Shown: positions 20,487 through 29,886, numbered from the stretch's first letter. The stretch is DNA of 64,000 nucleotides from Ignavibacteria bacterium (GCA_016719565.1 JADJYU010000001.1:682001-746000); one strand, 5' to 3'. Notes: generated from the sequence alone by a model not told the origin. Translations and numbers: made by a program.

Positions 20487-23400
20487 TTATTTCATCACTA
20501 CAAATTTCTTCACCGCTACAAAATCTCCCGAAATCATCCTGTAGAAATAAGCGCCGCTTGAGAGATCCGATGCATTGAATGTTAATTTATAATATCCCGC
20601 ATTCTTCATTTCATTAACTAAAGTCTTCATCTCTCTTCCCAGCATATCAAATACTTTGATATTTACTATTCCGTCTTTAGGCAGATCGTAATTTATAGTC
20701 GTCACCGGATTGAACGGATTCGGATAGTTCTGTGAGAGATCATACTTATCCGGAATACCGATACTTATTTCTTCAGCAAGTTCGAAGTATTCATAACTGC
20801 CGTTGAAGTCGATCTGTTTTAATCTGTATTTATATTTTCCTGATTCAAGATTTCTGTCTGTGAATGAATATTGGTTCGGCTGATTCGAAGTTCCGTTTCC
20901 GGCTACGAAGCCCGCCTTATTCCATACAATATTTTTATCAATGTCTGATGCTCTTTCGATTTCAAAGCCGGAGTTGTTGAGCTCAGCGTAAGTAGTCCAG
21001 ATGAGAGAGACATTTCTTCCCGAAACTGATGAGGTAAACGCTGCCAGTTCGACAGGTAATGGATTATCAACATATACAAGCTTCGAAAGAAGAGTATCTC
21101 CTCCGCAGTCACGGTAAGCGATGAAGTGTAATTCAAATTTGCCAAGTACATTGCCGGCAGTCACTTCAACTGTGTCATTAGTTGAATTCTGCGGTATGAA
21201 TGCCTGCGTACTGTCAAGATTTAACAGCTCCCAGTATCCGTTTTCAGATTCAGTTACATAAATATTGTTCACTGATCCGGCTGTAATAGTAGAACTTCCT
21301 GAAATACTTAAAACCGGATTATTACAGTTATAGTCATTACGCAATACAGAAACATTCGATCCCGTTGCATCTCCTCCCATATTAAACATTACCAGATCAA
21401 TATCACCGTCAGCATCAAAGTCCGCCGAAGTACCGTTGAAAGGACTTACGCCGGAAAATGAATTTGCAAAAAAGCTGAGTTCGCCTGCAGAATTGTTTTT
21501 AAAAAGCTTAACAAAGTTTGAATTATAGTCAGGGAATAATCCGTCAATATCACCGTCCCCGTCATAATCTCCGGGAAGTACTACAGAATATGTTCCGGAA
21601 GAAAATGGCGCATGTGTAAATATTCCTGTACCGTTATTAAAATATATATCATTAATACCCAGAATATCCAGATCTCCGTCTCCGTCCAGATCAGAATGTA
21701 CTGAATACACGGTCCAGGCATCTACTAAACTGCTCCCAATAAAATTTGCATTCCCATCATTAAGTAAAGTTATTAAATCGGTATAGCTCGGTGTATGGAT
21801 CTGAATGACTTCTACAGTTATATCCGGATCACCGTCATTATCAAGATCCCCGAGTGTCAGATTTGATATATGCGGCGGATGTTCGTTTATATCCTGGAAG
21901 GAAATTATGCTTTCGGTAAAACTACCATTACCGTCATTAAGATACCATCTCACAGTAAATCCGGTGAAAAGAATTATATCAAGATCACCGTCACCGTCCA
22001 GATCACCCAGGTCTGAGGAGGAACCGCCGCCGGGTGAAGATGATGTGTAAGCAAAATTTCCGTTTCCGTCATTGGAGAATAATTCCAGCGGACCGCTGTT
22101 TTTTAAAATATCAATGTCTCCGTCTCCGTCATAATCACCGAGTGTAAAATCAAAACAGCCGGAAATTAATATCTGGGAAATTGAAAATTCAGCGTTACCG
22201 TTATTTTTTAAGATTACTAAATTTGTGGAATCCAATGCAACTACATCAACATCACCGTCTGAATCCAGATCGCCGTCGGAAATTTTAAGCATGCCATAAG
22301 GATACATCATATCTACCGAGGAAGTTTTCGAGAAGTAGCCGGTGCCGGATAATGCTTCTGTAAGGAATGTCCACATGAACGGCGTTATGTTTTCATTATC
22401 CAAAGTCTGTATTCCGGATAAAAGATTTACCTGTATCTTTTCACCGGTTTTGAAATCGCTGACGGGATTTATTGTTGCTGTCCGGTTTGCATTGTTGTAA
22501 GAAATTACCGCAGGGATCGATCCTGATTCGTATCCGTAAACCTTTATGTTTGAGCTGTTGATAGTAGATGAATTCATATTCATAACGAACTCAACCTGTA
22601 TATCTGAATTGCGGACTGCGCTGTTTGCGTTCATTCCCGGGGATACGTTTTTGATAAAAGCAGTTATTCCCGAAAGATTCCGTCCGTAAAACGCGTGTAC
22701 TTTGTCGTATTCAGAGATTATCACATCGCTGAAGCCGTCATTATTTATATCTCCGGAAGCAATACTAAGCGGAGTTACAGGGAATTTCACCTGAGCAGCG
22801 CTTAATCCGGCTGCAGAGCCTCGGTAGAGAGTTGCACTATCACATTCGCTTAACACCACGTCGTCATAACCATCGTCATCAAAGTCACCGGCAGAGCTTA
22901 CAGGACTATAAATCGAACAAAAACCAATCGGATTTGTCCAGTCCGGCACCGGCCCGGGAGCTTCTGTAGAACCATTATATATATACGCTCCAAAATATCC
23001 TCTTACTAGCATATCACCATATAAATCCGAATTAACGTCCCCGGCAGATGAAACATAGTTAACGAAACCATTAATAGTATATTCTCTGTGAGGCGATCTG
23101 ACAAAAATTATAGAATCATTTCCCCTATACACAAAAAGCTTGGTACCATTTACAAGAATTGCTGCTTCTTCAAAACCATCTCCATTCAGGTCGCCAAGTC
23201 CGCCAAATGAACGGTTGAGTGGATATACAGGATGATCAAATGCAATTACTGAAGAAGGATAGTTCCCGGAAATTCCGGCAGCTGAACCATTGTATATGTA
23301 TGCACCAACCTCGAGTGTATCAAGTTGTCCTCTTATGGTCGCAATCACATCTGAATAGCCATCACCGTTTAAATCTGCGGAAGACACACTATAGCCAAAA

Positions 23401-23963
23401 TCCTGAATACCTGTTCCTACTGGAAGAATAACAACATTAGCAGTATCCGAAAGTCCATTTGGAGAACCATAATGTATGTGAACTTTTCCTGTTCCGCCTG
23501 TCCAGGGATCTCCGATAATGAGATCGCTGAAGCCATCATTGTTTATATCAGACTTAGCCTCGATGTGATCGGAGAATCCGGGACCTTTCCCTCGAATAAT
23601 CTGATCAGGTATAACCGGCGGCCCTGATATTGAACCTGAATATATGAAGACAGCTCCAGAATCATTGTAATTGCCGTTAGCTACAGCAATGTCTGCGAAC
23701 CCATCACCATTAAAGTCACCGGTTGATACGAATTCTCCGAACCTTGTCCCGCTAACATCGCAAACTGCTGTCCAGTCAGGGAGCAAAGAATCTAAGCGCC
23801 AGTCTTCATTTCTATTGCTGATCAATGATGGTAAATTGTTTCCGGCGGCAAATCTTTCGCCGATACCGCTGTAAGCGGTCTTTGGAGATATGAAATTTAT
23901 TTCAATTACTACAAAGAAAATTAGGAGCGCTAAAGTTGAACAAATTTTCGCTTTCATGATCAT
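20487..23963 (-). CDS. FG-GAP/SbsA-Ig/VCBS chimeric T9SS cargo protein
   Basis: This is the only intact large gene of the array, with 1158 residues. The signal peptide is LALLIFFVVIEINF (start at 23963 or at the ATG 23957). Residues ~60-440 are FG-GAP repeats of the type in the gene at 11504-15658 (TGDFNGDGFADIAV). Residues ~445-560 are an SbsA-type Ig domain (KNVSPGMNANSAV). VCBS repeats then follow (DGDLDSDGDVDVV, DLDGDGDLDII) to ~900, next an Ig-like region, and last a T9SS domain with SQNYPNPFNP and GAYFYRMISGDFVAVKK. The first half resembles one neighbour and the second half another, so it looks like a fusion. Acidic calcium loops suggest that folding needs Ca2+. It is exported via type IX secretion; its target is unknown. 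Confidence 0.85.
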   Translation of the reverse strand: MIMKAKICSTLALLIFFVVIEINFISPKTAYSGIGERFAAGNNLPSLISNRNEDWRLDSLLPDWTAVCDVSGTRFGEFVSTGDFNGDGFADIAVANGNYNDSGAVFIYSGSISGPPVIPDQIIRGKGPGFSDHIEAKSDINNDGFSDLIIGDPWTGGTGKVHIHYGSPNGLSDTANVVILPVGTGIQDFGYSVSSADLNGDGYSDVIATIRGQLDTLEVGAYIYNGSAAGISGNYPSSVIAFDHPVYPLNRSFGGLGDLNGDGFEEAAILVNGTKLFVYRGNDSIIFVRSPHREYTINGFVNYVSSAGDVNSDLYGDMLVRGYFGAYIYNGSTEAPGPVPDWTNPIGFCSIYSPVSSAGDFDDDGYDDVVLSECDSATLYRGSAAGLSAAQVKFPVTPLSIASGDINNDGFSDVIISEYDKVHAFYGRNLSGITAFIKNVSPGMNANSAVRNSDIQVEFVMNMNSSTINSSNIKVYGYESGSIPAVISYNNANRTATINPVSDFKTGEKIQVNLLSGIQTLDNENITPFMWTFLTEALSGTGYFSKTSSVDMMYPYGMLKISDGDLDSDGDVDVVALDSTNLVILKNNGNAEFSISQILISGCFDFTLGDYDGDGDIDILKNSGPLELFSNDGNGNFAYTSSSPGGGSSSDLGDLDGDGDLDIILFTGFTVRWYLNDGNGSFTESIISFQDINEHPPHISNLTLGDLDNDGDPDITVEVIQIHTPSYTDLITLLNDGNANFIGSSLVDAWTVYSVHSDLDGDGDLDILGINDIYFNNGTGIFTHAPFSSGTYSVVLPGDYDGDGDIDGLFPDYNSNFVKLFKNNSAGELSFFANSFSGVSPFNGTSADFDADGDIDLVMFNMGGDATGSNVSVLRNDYNCNNPVLSISGSSTITAGSVNNIYVTESENGYWELLNLDSTQAFIPQNSTNDTVEVTAGNVLGKFELHFIAYRDCGGDTLLSKLVYVDNPLPVELAAFTSSVSGRNVSLIWTTYAELNNSGFEIERASDIDKNIVWNKAGFVAGNGTSNQPNQYSFTDRNLESGKYKYRLKQIDFNGSYEYFELAEEISIGIPDKYDLSQNYPNPFNPVTTINYDLPKDGIVNIKVFDMLGREMKTLVNEMKNAGYYKLTFNASDLSSGAYFYRMISGDFVAVKKFVVMK

Positions 23964-24023
23964 TTTAATTTTTAATGTTCTATGAATAAGATCACCTTCA
24001 TCTCATAAGATCATCTTTTAACT

Positions 24024-24245
24024 TCAACATCCGGAGTGATCATTCATCAAATTTTTTTTATGCAAATGATAATTTTGGTTTTTACTTAATAATTTAAAGT
24101 AAAACATCACATTAAGAAAGAAACCGGGACATGTCAGGCTTAGGGGATTGTTTGGATCGGCTAAGGATGGCTGTTCTTTATAATTGTCTCGTATCGCTGA
24201 CGAGCTAAGCAAAATCAATGAAACCAATAGCGTAAACTGTTTCAT
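24024..24245 (-). pseudogene. Truncated duplicate of a FG-GAP protein N-terminus
   Basis: The first ~40 residues (signal MKQFTLLVSLILLSSSA, then DNYKEQPSLADPNNPLSLTCP) match the start of the protein at 15658 almost exactly. At DNA level 24127-24250 and 15538-15660 differ at only a few positions. The match stops abruptly after the codons for LTCP. The remaining ~30 residues (FFLNVMFYFKLL and on) have no counterpart and end at 24024. It reads as a remnant of a recent partial duplication or of recombination that removed the rest of a gene. A short secreted peptide could still be made, but nothing suggests a function. Confidence 0.75.
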
Positions 24246-24422
24246 GATTTATAATTTAAAATATAGACCTAATTCCGGCAATAAAATTTATACTTCTTCA
24301 AATACTGTCAGTTCATTCTGTTACCTGTAATTTTTTACCGGCTGAATATCTGTACAAAAATAACGCAGAATAAAAAAACTTTAAATTCAAAAATATATCT
24401 GAATTGTTTTTCTCAAATGGTT

Positions 24423-25361
24423 TTAATCATCATCTTCTTCTTCATTATTTTCTTTTTCACCTTCATTGTCATTTCGTTTGTCAGATTCCTTTGTATTGCC
24501 TTTTTCGTTTTTATTAAATTTTCTATCCGTTTTTCCGTTCATTAGAATGTCATCTTCGTCTGCGCTTTTGTGACATGATACACAATCGTCAATATTGGAG
24601 ATACCTTCTTCTCTGTGTTCATCCATAATTTTATTTATAGAATGTTCGTGACAGCCGTAGCATGTATAAGAGCTTAAATTATTATCTGTATGACATGTAA
24701 TACATTTCGTATTATGATCTTTGTCAAGTATGAAAAAATTTGAATGGTTAAATGTAGATGGTGTCCATTTGACCGTGCCGTGGCATTTGTTACAGTTATC
24801 TTTTATCATGCTGTGAAATGTATCATCCGGCTGCACATGACAGGAAACACAGTTGTTCTTTTCCGCCGCGTTAATCATTTCGTGATTAAATAAAACATCA
24901 GACTTCCATCCTTTTGTCTGATGGCATTTGCTGCAGTCTGATGACAAATTTTTATGAATGTTATCCGAAAGTTTGTTGTGACAATTGACACATTGGTTTA
25001 AAACTGTTTCCGGCAGTAATTCATGATCAAAGTTCATGGAAATTCCGGCGTTTAAACCTGCGTGATCCGTGTGACATGACGCGCACTTCTGTTCCGAAAG
25101 ATACTGATGAAATAATTTTTTGGGATTCTCTTCTGAAATGCCGGTTATATTTAAAGTGTCCTTTCCAATATTTTCCAATTTATGGCAGTCGGTGCATTTG
25201 TTTGATTCAATACCCCGAAAAGGTTTATGACATGAAAGACAATTTTCTTTCAGGGTCTGATGACCTTCGGCAAGATCACCGGGATTGATCATTGCATGCG
25301 GATATTCATATACCAGCCACACACATAAAGCTGTTAACGCTATTAATATCACCTTATTCAT
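24423..25361 (-). CDS. Periplasmic decaheme cytochrome c with acidic tail
   Basis: The protein has 312 residues and ten CxxCH heme-binding motifs (CLSCH, CTDCH, CASCH, CVNCH, CSKCH, CVSCH, CNKCH, CITCH, CYGCH, CVSCH) between residues ~41 and 260. Extra histidines nearby can serve as distal ligands. The N-terminus is a single hydrophobic segment, either a signal or an anchor. The last ~45 residues are a charged, low-complexity lysine/glutamate/aspartate tail. The ATG overlaps the stop of the upstream cytochrome b-like gene by four bases, so the two are translationally coupled and probably act together, with electrons moving between the membrane quinone pool and the periplasm. The direction of flow and the substrate are not shown by the sequence. 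Confidence 0.85.
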   Translation of the reverse strand: MNKVILIALTALCVWLVYEYPHAMINPGDLAEGHQTLKENCLSCHKPFRGIESNKCTDCHKLENIGKDTLNITGISEENPKKLFHQYLSEQKCASCHTDHAGLNAGISMNFDHELLPETVLNQCVNCHNKLSDNIHKNLSSDCSKCHQTKGWKSDVLFNHEMINAAEKNNCVSCHVQPDDTFHSMIKDNCNKCHGTVKWTPSTFNHSNFFILDKDHNTKCITCHTDNNLSSYTCYGCHEHSINKIMDEHREEGISNIDDCVSCHKSADEDDILMNGKTDRKFNKNEKGNTKESDKRNDNEGEKENNEEEDDD

Positions 25362-25930
25362 TTACTGAACATTATAATGGTTATAATATGAATCAGGACA
25401 AGGATCCCGAGAATTATTGTAATGGGCAAATGTACTATACGCCATTTTTTCATTAGATCAACCGACACAGTATCAAGAAAAAGTTTTCTGTCAGCATCTT
25501 CTTTGCTCATACCCGTTGTTATCAAGCCCTGTCTTTTATCTTTTAGTTTTTCACTCGCTTTCTTCAAAAGATATTTTCCCGTTAATCCGCTCGCTACTGA
25601 AATTAAAAGCATAAGAATTGCAAGCCATGGAAGAATTGCATTGAAATGTATTCCGGCATGAACCAGTAACATTACTGAACCCGCCCACGCGGTGTATTCG
25701 TGAAACGCCAGAAGTTTTTTAGGAGAACCGGATTTAATCAGCTTGCGCTTTCTCAGCGAATATACAAACGATATCAAAATTGTAAATGTACCTGCGTATC
25801 CAAAATAATAACCCACTGAAATTATCTGAAACCTGTGAAGGAAGTAATCGATAGCTATGGCGAATAATATCATTAACGCATACCACTGAATAAACGGCAA
25901 AACAAAACTTACTATTATTGATTTTTTCAT
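25358..25930 (-). CDS. Cytochrome b-like membrane protein, partner of decaheme cytochrome
   Basis: The protein has 190 residues with five predicted membrane helices (~7-30, 41-58, 75-97, 99-117, 165-188). Histidines at 32, 77, 91, 95, 167 and 181 lie in or near the helices and could bind two b hemes, as in small cytochrome b561/DUF4405-like proteins. A cytoplasmic or periplasmic loop of ~45 charged residues lies between helices 4 and 5. It overlaps the decaheme gene by four bases. The likely role is to pass electrons across the membrane to or from that cytochrome. I cannot name the family with certainty. Confidence 0.7.
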   Translation of the reverse strand: MKKSIIVSFVLPFIQWYALMILFAIAIDYFLHRFQIISVGYYFGYAGTFTILISFVYSLRKRKLIKSGSPKKLLAFHEYTAWAGSVMLLVHAGIHFNAILPWLAILMLLISVASGLTGKYLLKKASEKLKDKRQGLITTGMSKEDADRKLFLDTVSVDLMKKWRIVHLPITIILGILVLIHIITIIMFSK

Positions 25931-26504
25931 ATAATTTAAATCCCGAAAGATTAAAAGAGAAATAACTTTTCGGATTATCCGTAAAATATTTACATATGAA
26001 AACTTAAGAGGGGAACAGCTTAAGTGTTATCTTAAAGATATCAATACAAACGGCTTAAGCTTTTCCAAAGCGATTCACATGCGAATTCGCGTCGACAATA
26101 ATTTGATGTGCAATTACCATTCCTTTTAATTAAGGTTTAATTTGTTAAATATTTAAAAGGATTTATAACAAAGTTTAGTATTAATTTATTTTTGCAGGTG
26201 AAGGTGTGTCTGATGTGTGGAATTATTACCGTTATTAACTGCTAAAAAATATCTCTGTTTATTGAGAAGAGACACCCAATTGGGCGTCTCTATCATTAAT
26301 AAAAAAATCAACATAATCTGATATTTTATCATCGCCTGGCAGTCCGGGGTTCCGGATTCTGCGCTAACTTGAATTTTTCCGGCATAGCTACTGTATATTT
26401 CAATTTAGTGAAAATTATTTCAAATTTTCTTATCTACTTATATTAATTTAAAGCCGCTGATGCGGATTTAGTGAAATGTTTTTCACTTTTAAAATTTTTT
26501 TTCC
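25931..26504. other. Gene-free spacer with a palindrome and a tiny MCGII reading frame
   Basis: No full gene is seen. At 26268-26291 arms AGAGAC and GTCTCT flank a CCCAATTGGG core (one mismatch), a likely hairpin. At 26213-26245 an 11-codon frame reads MCGIITVINC and stop; the first five residues match the start of class II glutamine amidotransferases, whose Cys2 is the nucleophile. The region near 25931 should hold the promoter of the cytochrome pair. Confidence 0.4.
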
Positions 26505-26960
26505 TTTTTCAGAAAATTTCTTAACATTCACGGTACATTTCTTATCATTCACAATAAATTTCTTAACATTCACGGGACTTTTCTTCTCATTCACAATAAA
26601 TTTCCGGACTTTCATGAGACATTTCTTCTCATTCACAATAAATTTCCGGACATTCAAGGGACTTTTCTTCTCATTCACAATAAATTTCCGGACATTCAAG
26701 GGACTTTTCCTGACTTTCACGGGACTTTTCCCGTCATTCACGGGAGATTACGTGACATTCACGGAACATTTCCTGACTTTCACCGGTCATTTCCGGTCAT
26801 TCACGGGACATTTCATCGCATTGACTGAAAATTTCTTCACTCACAACACTCTTCGTTTCGCATTCACAACTCTTCGCTTCGCATTCACAACTCTTCGCTT
26901 CGCATTCGCAACTCTTCGCTTCGCATTCACAACTCTTTGTTCCGCATTCAAACTTCTACT
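26505..26960. repeat. 21-bp-period tandem array with a CATTCAC core
   Basis: The core ATTC (or TTTC) occurs at 26526, 26547, 26568 and so on to 26946, each exactly 21 bases from the last, over 20 intervals without an indel. Around the core, units fall into types: one with GGGACTTTTC, one with AATAAATTTC, and at the right end one with AACTCTTCGCTTCG (26846-26950). The period and phase stay the same across the change in unit type. One core near 26840 is degenerate. Both strands are open for some distance, giving seven-residue repeats (FLTFTGH on plus, KSPLNVR on minus), but no ribosome site or known domain supports translation. Twenty-one bases are two DNA helical turns, so the cores face one side of the helix. 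Confidence 0.85.
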
Positions 26961-27555
26961 TTTTCAATTTACTTTTCTTTATTACATTTTCATTTTACAT
27001 TTTACATCTTCAACACTTCTTTTTTCAGTTATCACAATTCTATATTAAGTTTCCCCGTCGCTTTATACAGAATTTAGCATCCTTTATTTAATTTATCCGC
27101 CGCTTGGTTTCACATTCAGTATTCTTCATTCACTTTACGCTTTCTTTTCACTGTGTTGCTGTTTCATTTTATCACACTTTGTATTTATTGTTTTACTTCC
27201 CTGTTTCAACTTTAATATTCTGCATTCTTTAATTTTAATACTCCGGATTAAATAAGAATATTATGACTTCAATTCTTTGTTAGTTCTGCATTATAAAAGA
27301 ATATACGGGTAAAATATCCGGACGTTCCACTAATTTATATTGCAGGTATATCCGGCGTTTCAATCACAGGTTCGTTTTGAATTGTTCTGAAATAATTGGA
27401 TCTGTCCCGATGGATTCGGGGATCTCACATTACGCATCTGTTTATTATTAATTGCGATAAATAATTGAATTTAATTTTTTATACCTGCTGTTTAATTTTA
27501 CACTGTTATAAATTTGATCTTTCAAAATTTTTTGTTAAATCAAAATATTCCTTCC
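26961..27555. other. T-rich gene-free stretch before a T9SS cargo gene
   Basis: The plus strand stays rich in T and C to about 27250, with scattered TTCATT/TTCACT words that look like faded copies of the adjoining 21-bp repeat. From ~27250 the composition becomes ordinary AT-rich. The last part must hold the promoter of the gene starting at 27556. No gene is recognised. Confidence 0.45.
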
Positions 27556-29808
27556 ATGAAAACCTCAATTACTACAATTCCATTTATTTTTATAGTCTCT
27601 CTGCTTAGTATCTTTTCGGGATATTCTTTCTCATATATTCAAGATGTTAGCCCTTTAGTAAATTCCCAAAACCTGGATACAAAAGGAAACATAACAGTAA
27701 GATTTCTTTATGAGATGAATGCAGCGACACTTAATGACGAAACAGTAATATTAAACGGATCACAGTCCGGAAGAATACACACACTTGTAACATATAATGC
27801 AACAACCCGCACTGCGACAATTGATCCCGTAAGGGATCTTAAAGCCGGAGAAACAGTACAGGCAGATCTTACTTCCGGAATTTATTCAGTTTACGGACCC
27901 ATTCAGCGCTATATTTACAGTTTCAAAGTCAAACCCACCGGAGGGAGCGGTATTTTTCCTGAAACGGTGACGAGTCAGCTGGGGGCCGGTAACTTTTCCG
28001 GGCTGAACTCCGGAGATTTTGACGGTGACGGAGATCTGGATCTGTGTGTGTTAAGAAATGAAAATGGTTCAAATAATCTGTATATCTTTAAAAATGACGG
28101 TGCCGGAAGTTTCATCGACACATCGTTGAAAACTATTATTTCATCAGCAATAACAAGTATGAGATTCGGAGATTATGATAATGACGGTGATATTGATGCG
28201 GCCGGATTTGAACATAACTGGAACACCAACCCTATGACCATATTTAAGAATAACGGGTCGGGAGAATTTTCATATCACTCTGTTTTCAATACCAGTTATG
28301 ATATAAAAGCTATTGAACAGGCAGATATTGATAATGACGGCGATATAGATTTTATTACATTAAACAGTCACAGTATTCACCAGTATCGTAATAATGGAAA
28401 TGGTGTCTTTGAGGATTATACATATTTTGTAATTGGGTGTCAGTATTATTATTTTAATTTTGGTTACATGACGGTGGATGATTTCGATGGTGACAACGAT
28501 CAGGATATTTATTATATGGGACAATTTCGTGAAGAGGAGCCCGGTTACAACTGTTATGAAACAAGAATTTATATTAACAACGGTGGGGGCGGTTTTGACA
28601 GGTATTTTATCAACAATCCTTTTAGTCCGGCCTGGATGGTTACTTACGATTTAAATAATGACAGGAAAACTGATATAATTATGCCGCCTAACAGAATGTT
28701 GCTCTTTGTACATTTTATAAACTTTTCCACACATCCTTATCCCGGAAGCGAGACTGCAGGAGATTTTGACGGCGACGGGGATCTTGATCTTATAATCGCA
28801 GGATCATATAACACTCAGCCGGTAATTTATTTTAATGACGGCAGCGGAAACTTCTCAGCCGGATCTGTTTTAAATCCGGAAAGTCAGGGCGGAGGTTTTC
28901 CTATGGGTGACTTTGATAATGACGGCGATCTCGACATAATTAAAAGTGGTTTTGCGCCCGGTGAGATCATGGTGTTAAAAAATTACAGTTACTGTACGAT
29001 CAGCGGACCGGCTGTTATTAACTTAGATTCGACTATGATCAGATATTTTTGTTCGGACATTGAAGGCTACTGGATCCTGACAAACAATCAACAGTGTAAT
29101 GCATCAATAGCAGGAAATAATAACGATGATACCGTATTTGTAAATGCCGGAAATTCAACCGGATCGTTTAATCTAAATTTCTATCTTCCTGATAATACTT
29201 TGCATTGTTCGAGGGTAATATCTGTCGACGATCCAATGCCTGTAGAGCTGTCATCTTTTTACAGTGTTGTGAATAAAAGAGATGTGAGCCTTAACTGGAC
29301 AACTTCTTTTGAACTGAATAATTTTGGCTTTGATATTGAAAGACAGTTCATTAATTCAGATGATAATCAATGGAAGAAGATCGGTTTTGTTCAGGGGCGC
29401 GGAAATGTTACTGCCGGCAGTGAATATAAGTATGAAGACAAAAATCTGATGTCCGGTAATTACAATTACAGACTCAAACAAACTGACGTAAACGGAGGTT
29501 TTGTATATTATGAACTGGATGATGAGGTTATAATCGGAATTCCTCAGAAGTTTGATTTATCACAGAATTATCCGAATCCGTTCAATCCTGTTACGGTAAT
29601 AAATTTCGACATTGCTGAAAAATCTTTTGTTACGCTGAAAATTTATGATAACACGGGAAGAGAAATTGCTTCATTAGTTGACGAATTCAAACCTGCCGGC
29701 TATTATACTGTCACATTCAATGCGTCGGGATTTGCAAGCGGCGTATATTACTACAGACTGACTTCAGATAAGTTCTATTCAACCAAGAAACTTATTCTTA
29801 TAAAATAA
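27556..29808 (+). CDS. VCBS-repeat T9SS cargo protein
   Basis: I chose ATG 27556, which opens a signal peptide (MKTSITTIPFIFIVSLLSIF); a TTG at 27514 in the same frame would add 14 residues in front of it. Residues ~30-135 are an SbsA-type Ig domain (NITVRFLYEMNAATL). VCBS repeats with DGDGDLDL and DNDGDIDA loops follow to ~490, then an Ig-like domain. A T9SS domain with SQNYPNPFNPVTVIN and GVYYYRLTSDKF ends the 750-residue protein. It has the same architecture as the genes at 15780 and 18112 but lies on the opposite strand beyond the repeat array and is intact. Its sorting domain differs more from the others than they do from each other, so it has escaped recent homogenisation. It is exported by type IX secretion; its function on the surface is unknown. 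Confidence 0.85.
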   Translation: MKTSITTIPFIFIVSLLSIFSGYSFSYIQDVSPLVNSQNLDTKGNITVRFLYEMNAATLNDETVILNGSQSGRIHTLVTYNATTRTATIDPVRDLKAGETVQADLTSGIYSVYGPIQRYIYSFKVKPTGGSGIFPETVTSQLGAGNFSGLNSGDFDGDGDLDLCVLRNENGSNNLYIFKNDGAGSFIDTSLKTIISSAITSMRFGDYDNDGDIDAAGFEHNWNTNPMTIFKNNGSGEFSYHSVFNTSYDIKAIEQADIDNDGDIDFITLNSHSIHQYRNNGNGVFEDYTYFVIGCQYYYFNFGYMTVDDFDGDNDQDIYYMGQFREEEPGYNCYETRIYINNGGGGFDRYFINNPFSPAWMVTYDLNNDRKTDIIMPPNRMLLFVHFINFSTHPYPGSETAGDFDGDGDLDLIIAGSYNTQPVIYFNDGSGNFSAGSVLNPESQGGGFPMGDFDNDGDLDIIKSGFAPGEIMVLKNYSYCTISGPAVINLDSTMIRYFCSDIEGYWILTNNQQCNASIAGNNNDDTVFVNAGNSTGSFNLNFYLPDNTLHCSRVISVDDPMPVELSSFYSVVNKRDVSLNWTTSFELNNFGFDIERQFINSDDNQWKKIGFVQGRGNVTAGSEYKYEDKNLMSGNYNYRLKQTDVNGGFVYYELDDEVIIGIPQKFDLSQNYPNPFNPVTVINFDIAEKSFVTLKIYDNTGREIASLVDEFKPAGYYTVTFNASGFASGVYYYRLTSDKFYSTKKLILIK

Positions 29809-29844
29809 ATATTATCAAGTTAATCTGATCTCTGAAATTTAAAA

Positions 29845-29886
29845 TCCGGTTACCGTCTATATAGAACGGTAACCGGAAAATTTTTT
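29845..29886. terminator. Bidirectional intrinsic terminator
   Basis: The arms TCCGGTTACCGT (29845-29856) and ACGGTAACCGGA (29866-29877) form a 12-bp stem, followed on the plus strand by AAAATTTTTT. On the minus strand AAAA precedes the stem at 29841, giving a short U run. It sits between the convergent genes ending at 29808 and 29963. Confidence 0.8.

Noticed and set aside
11504..24245. Composite transposon or phage as cause of the array
   Set aside because: No transposase, integrase, terminal inverted repeats or target-site duplications were seen; tandem duplication explains the data.
26448..26741. 97-residue lysine-rich frame on the minus strand across the array
   Set aside because: It is bounded by repeat content, shows no start signals, and depends on the 21-base period for openness. 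Kept only as a remark in the repeat entry.
26505..26960. CRISPR array
   Set aside because: Units are contiguous, 21 bases long and degenerate. There are no unique spacers and no cas genes.
26476..27048. 190-residue reading frame on the plus strand across the repeat array
   Set aside because: The T/C-rich strand has few A residues, so stop codons are rare by composition. No ribosome site or domain is present, and the product is an implausible phenylalanine-rich repeat.
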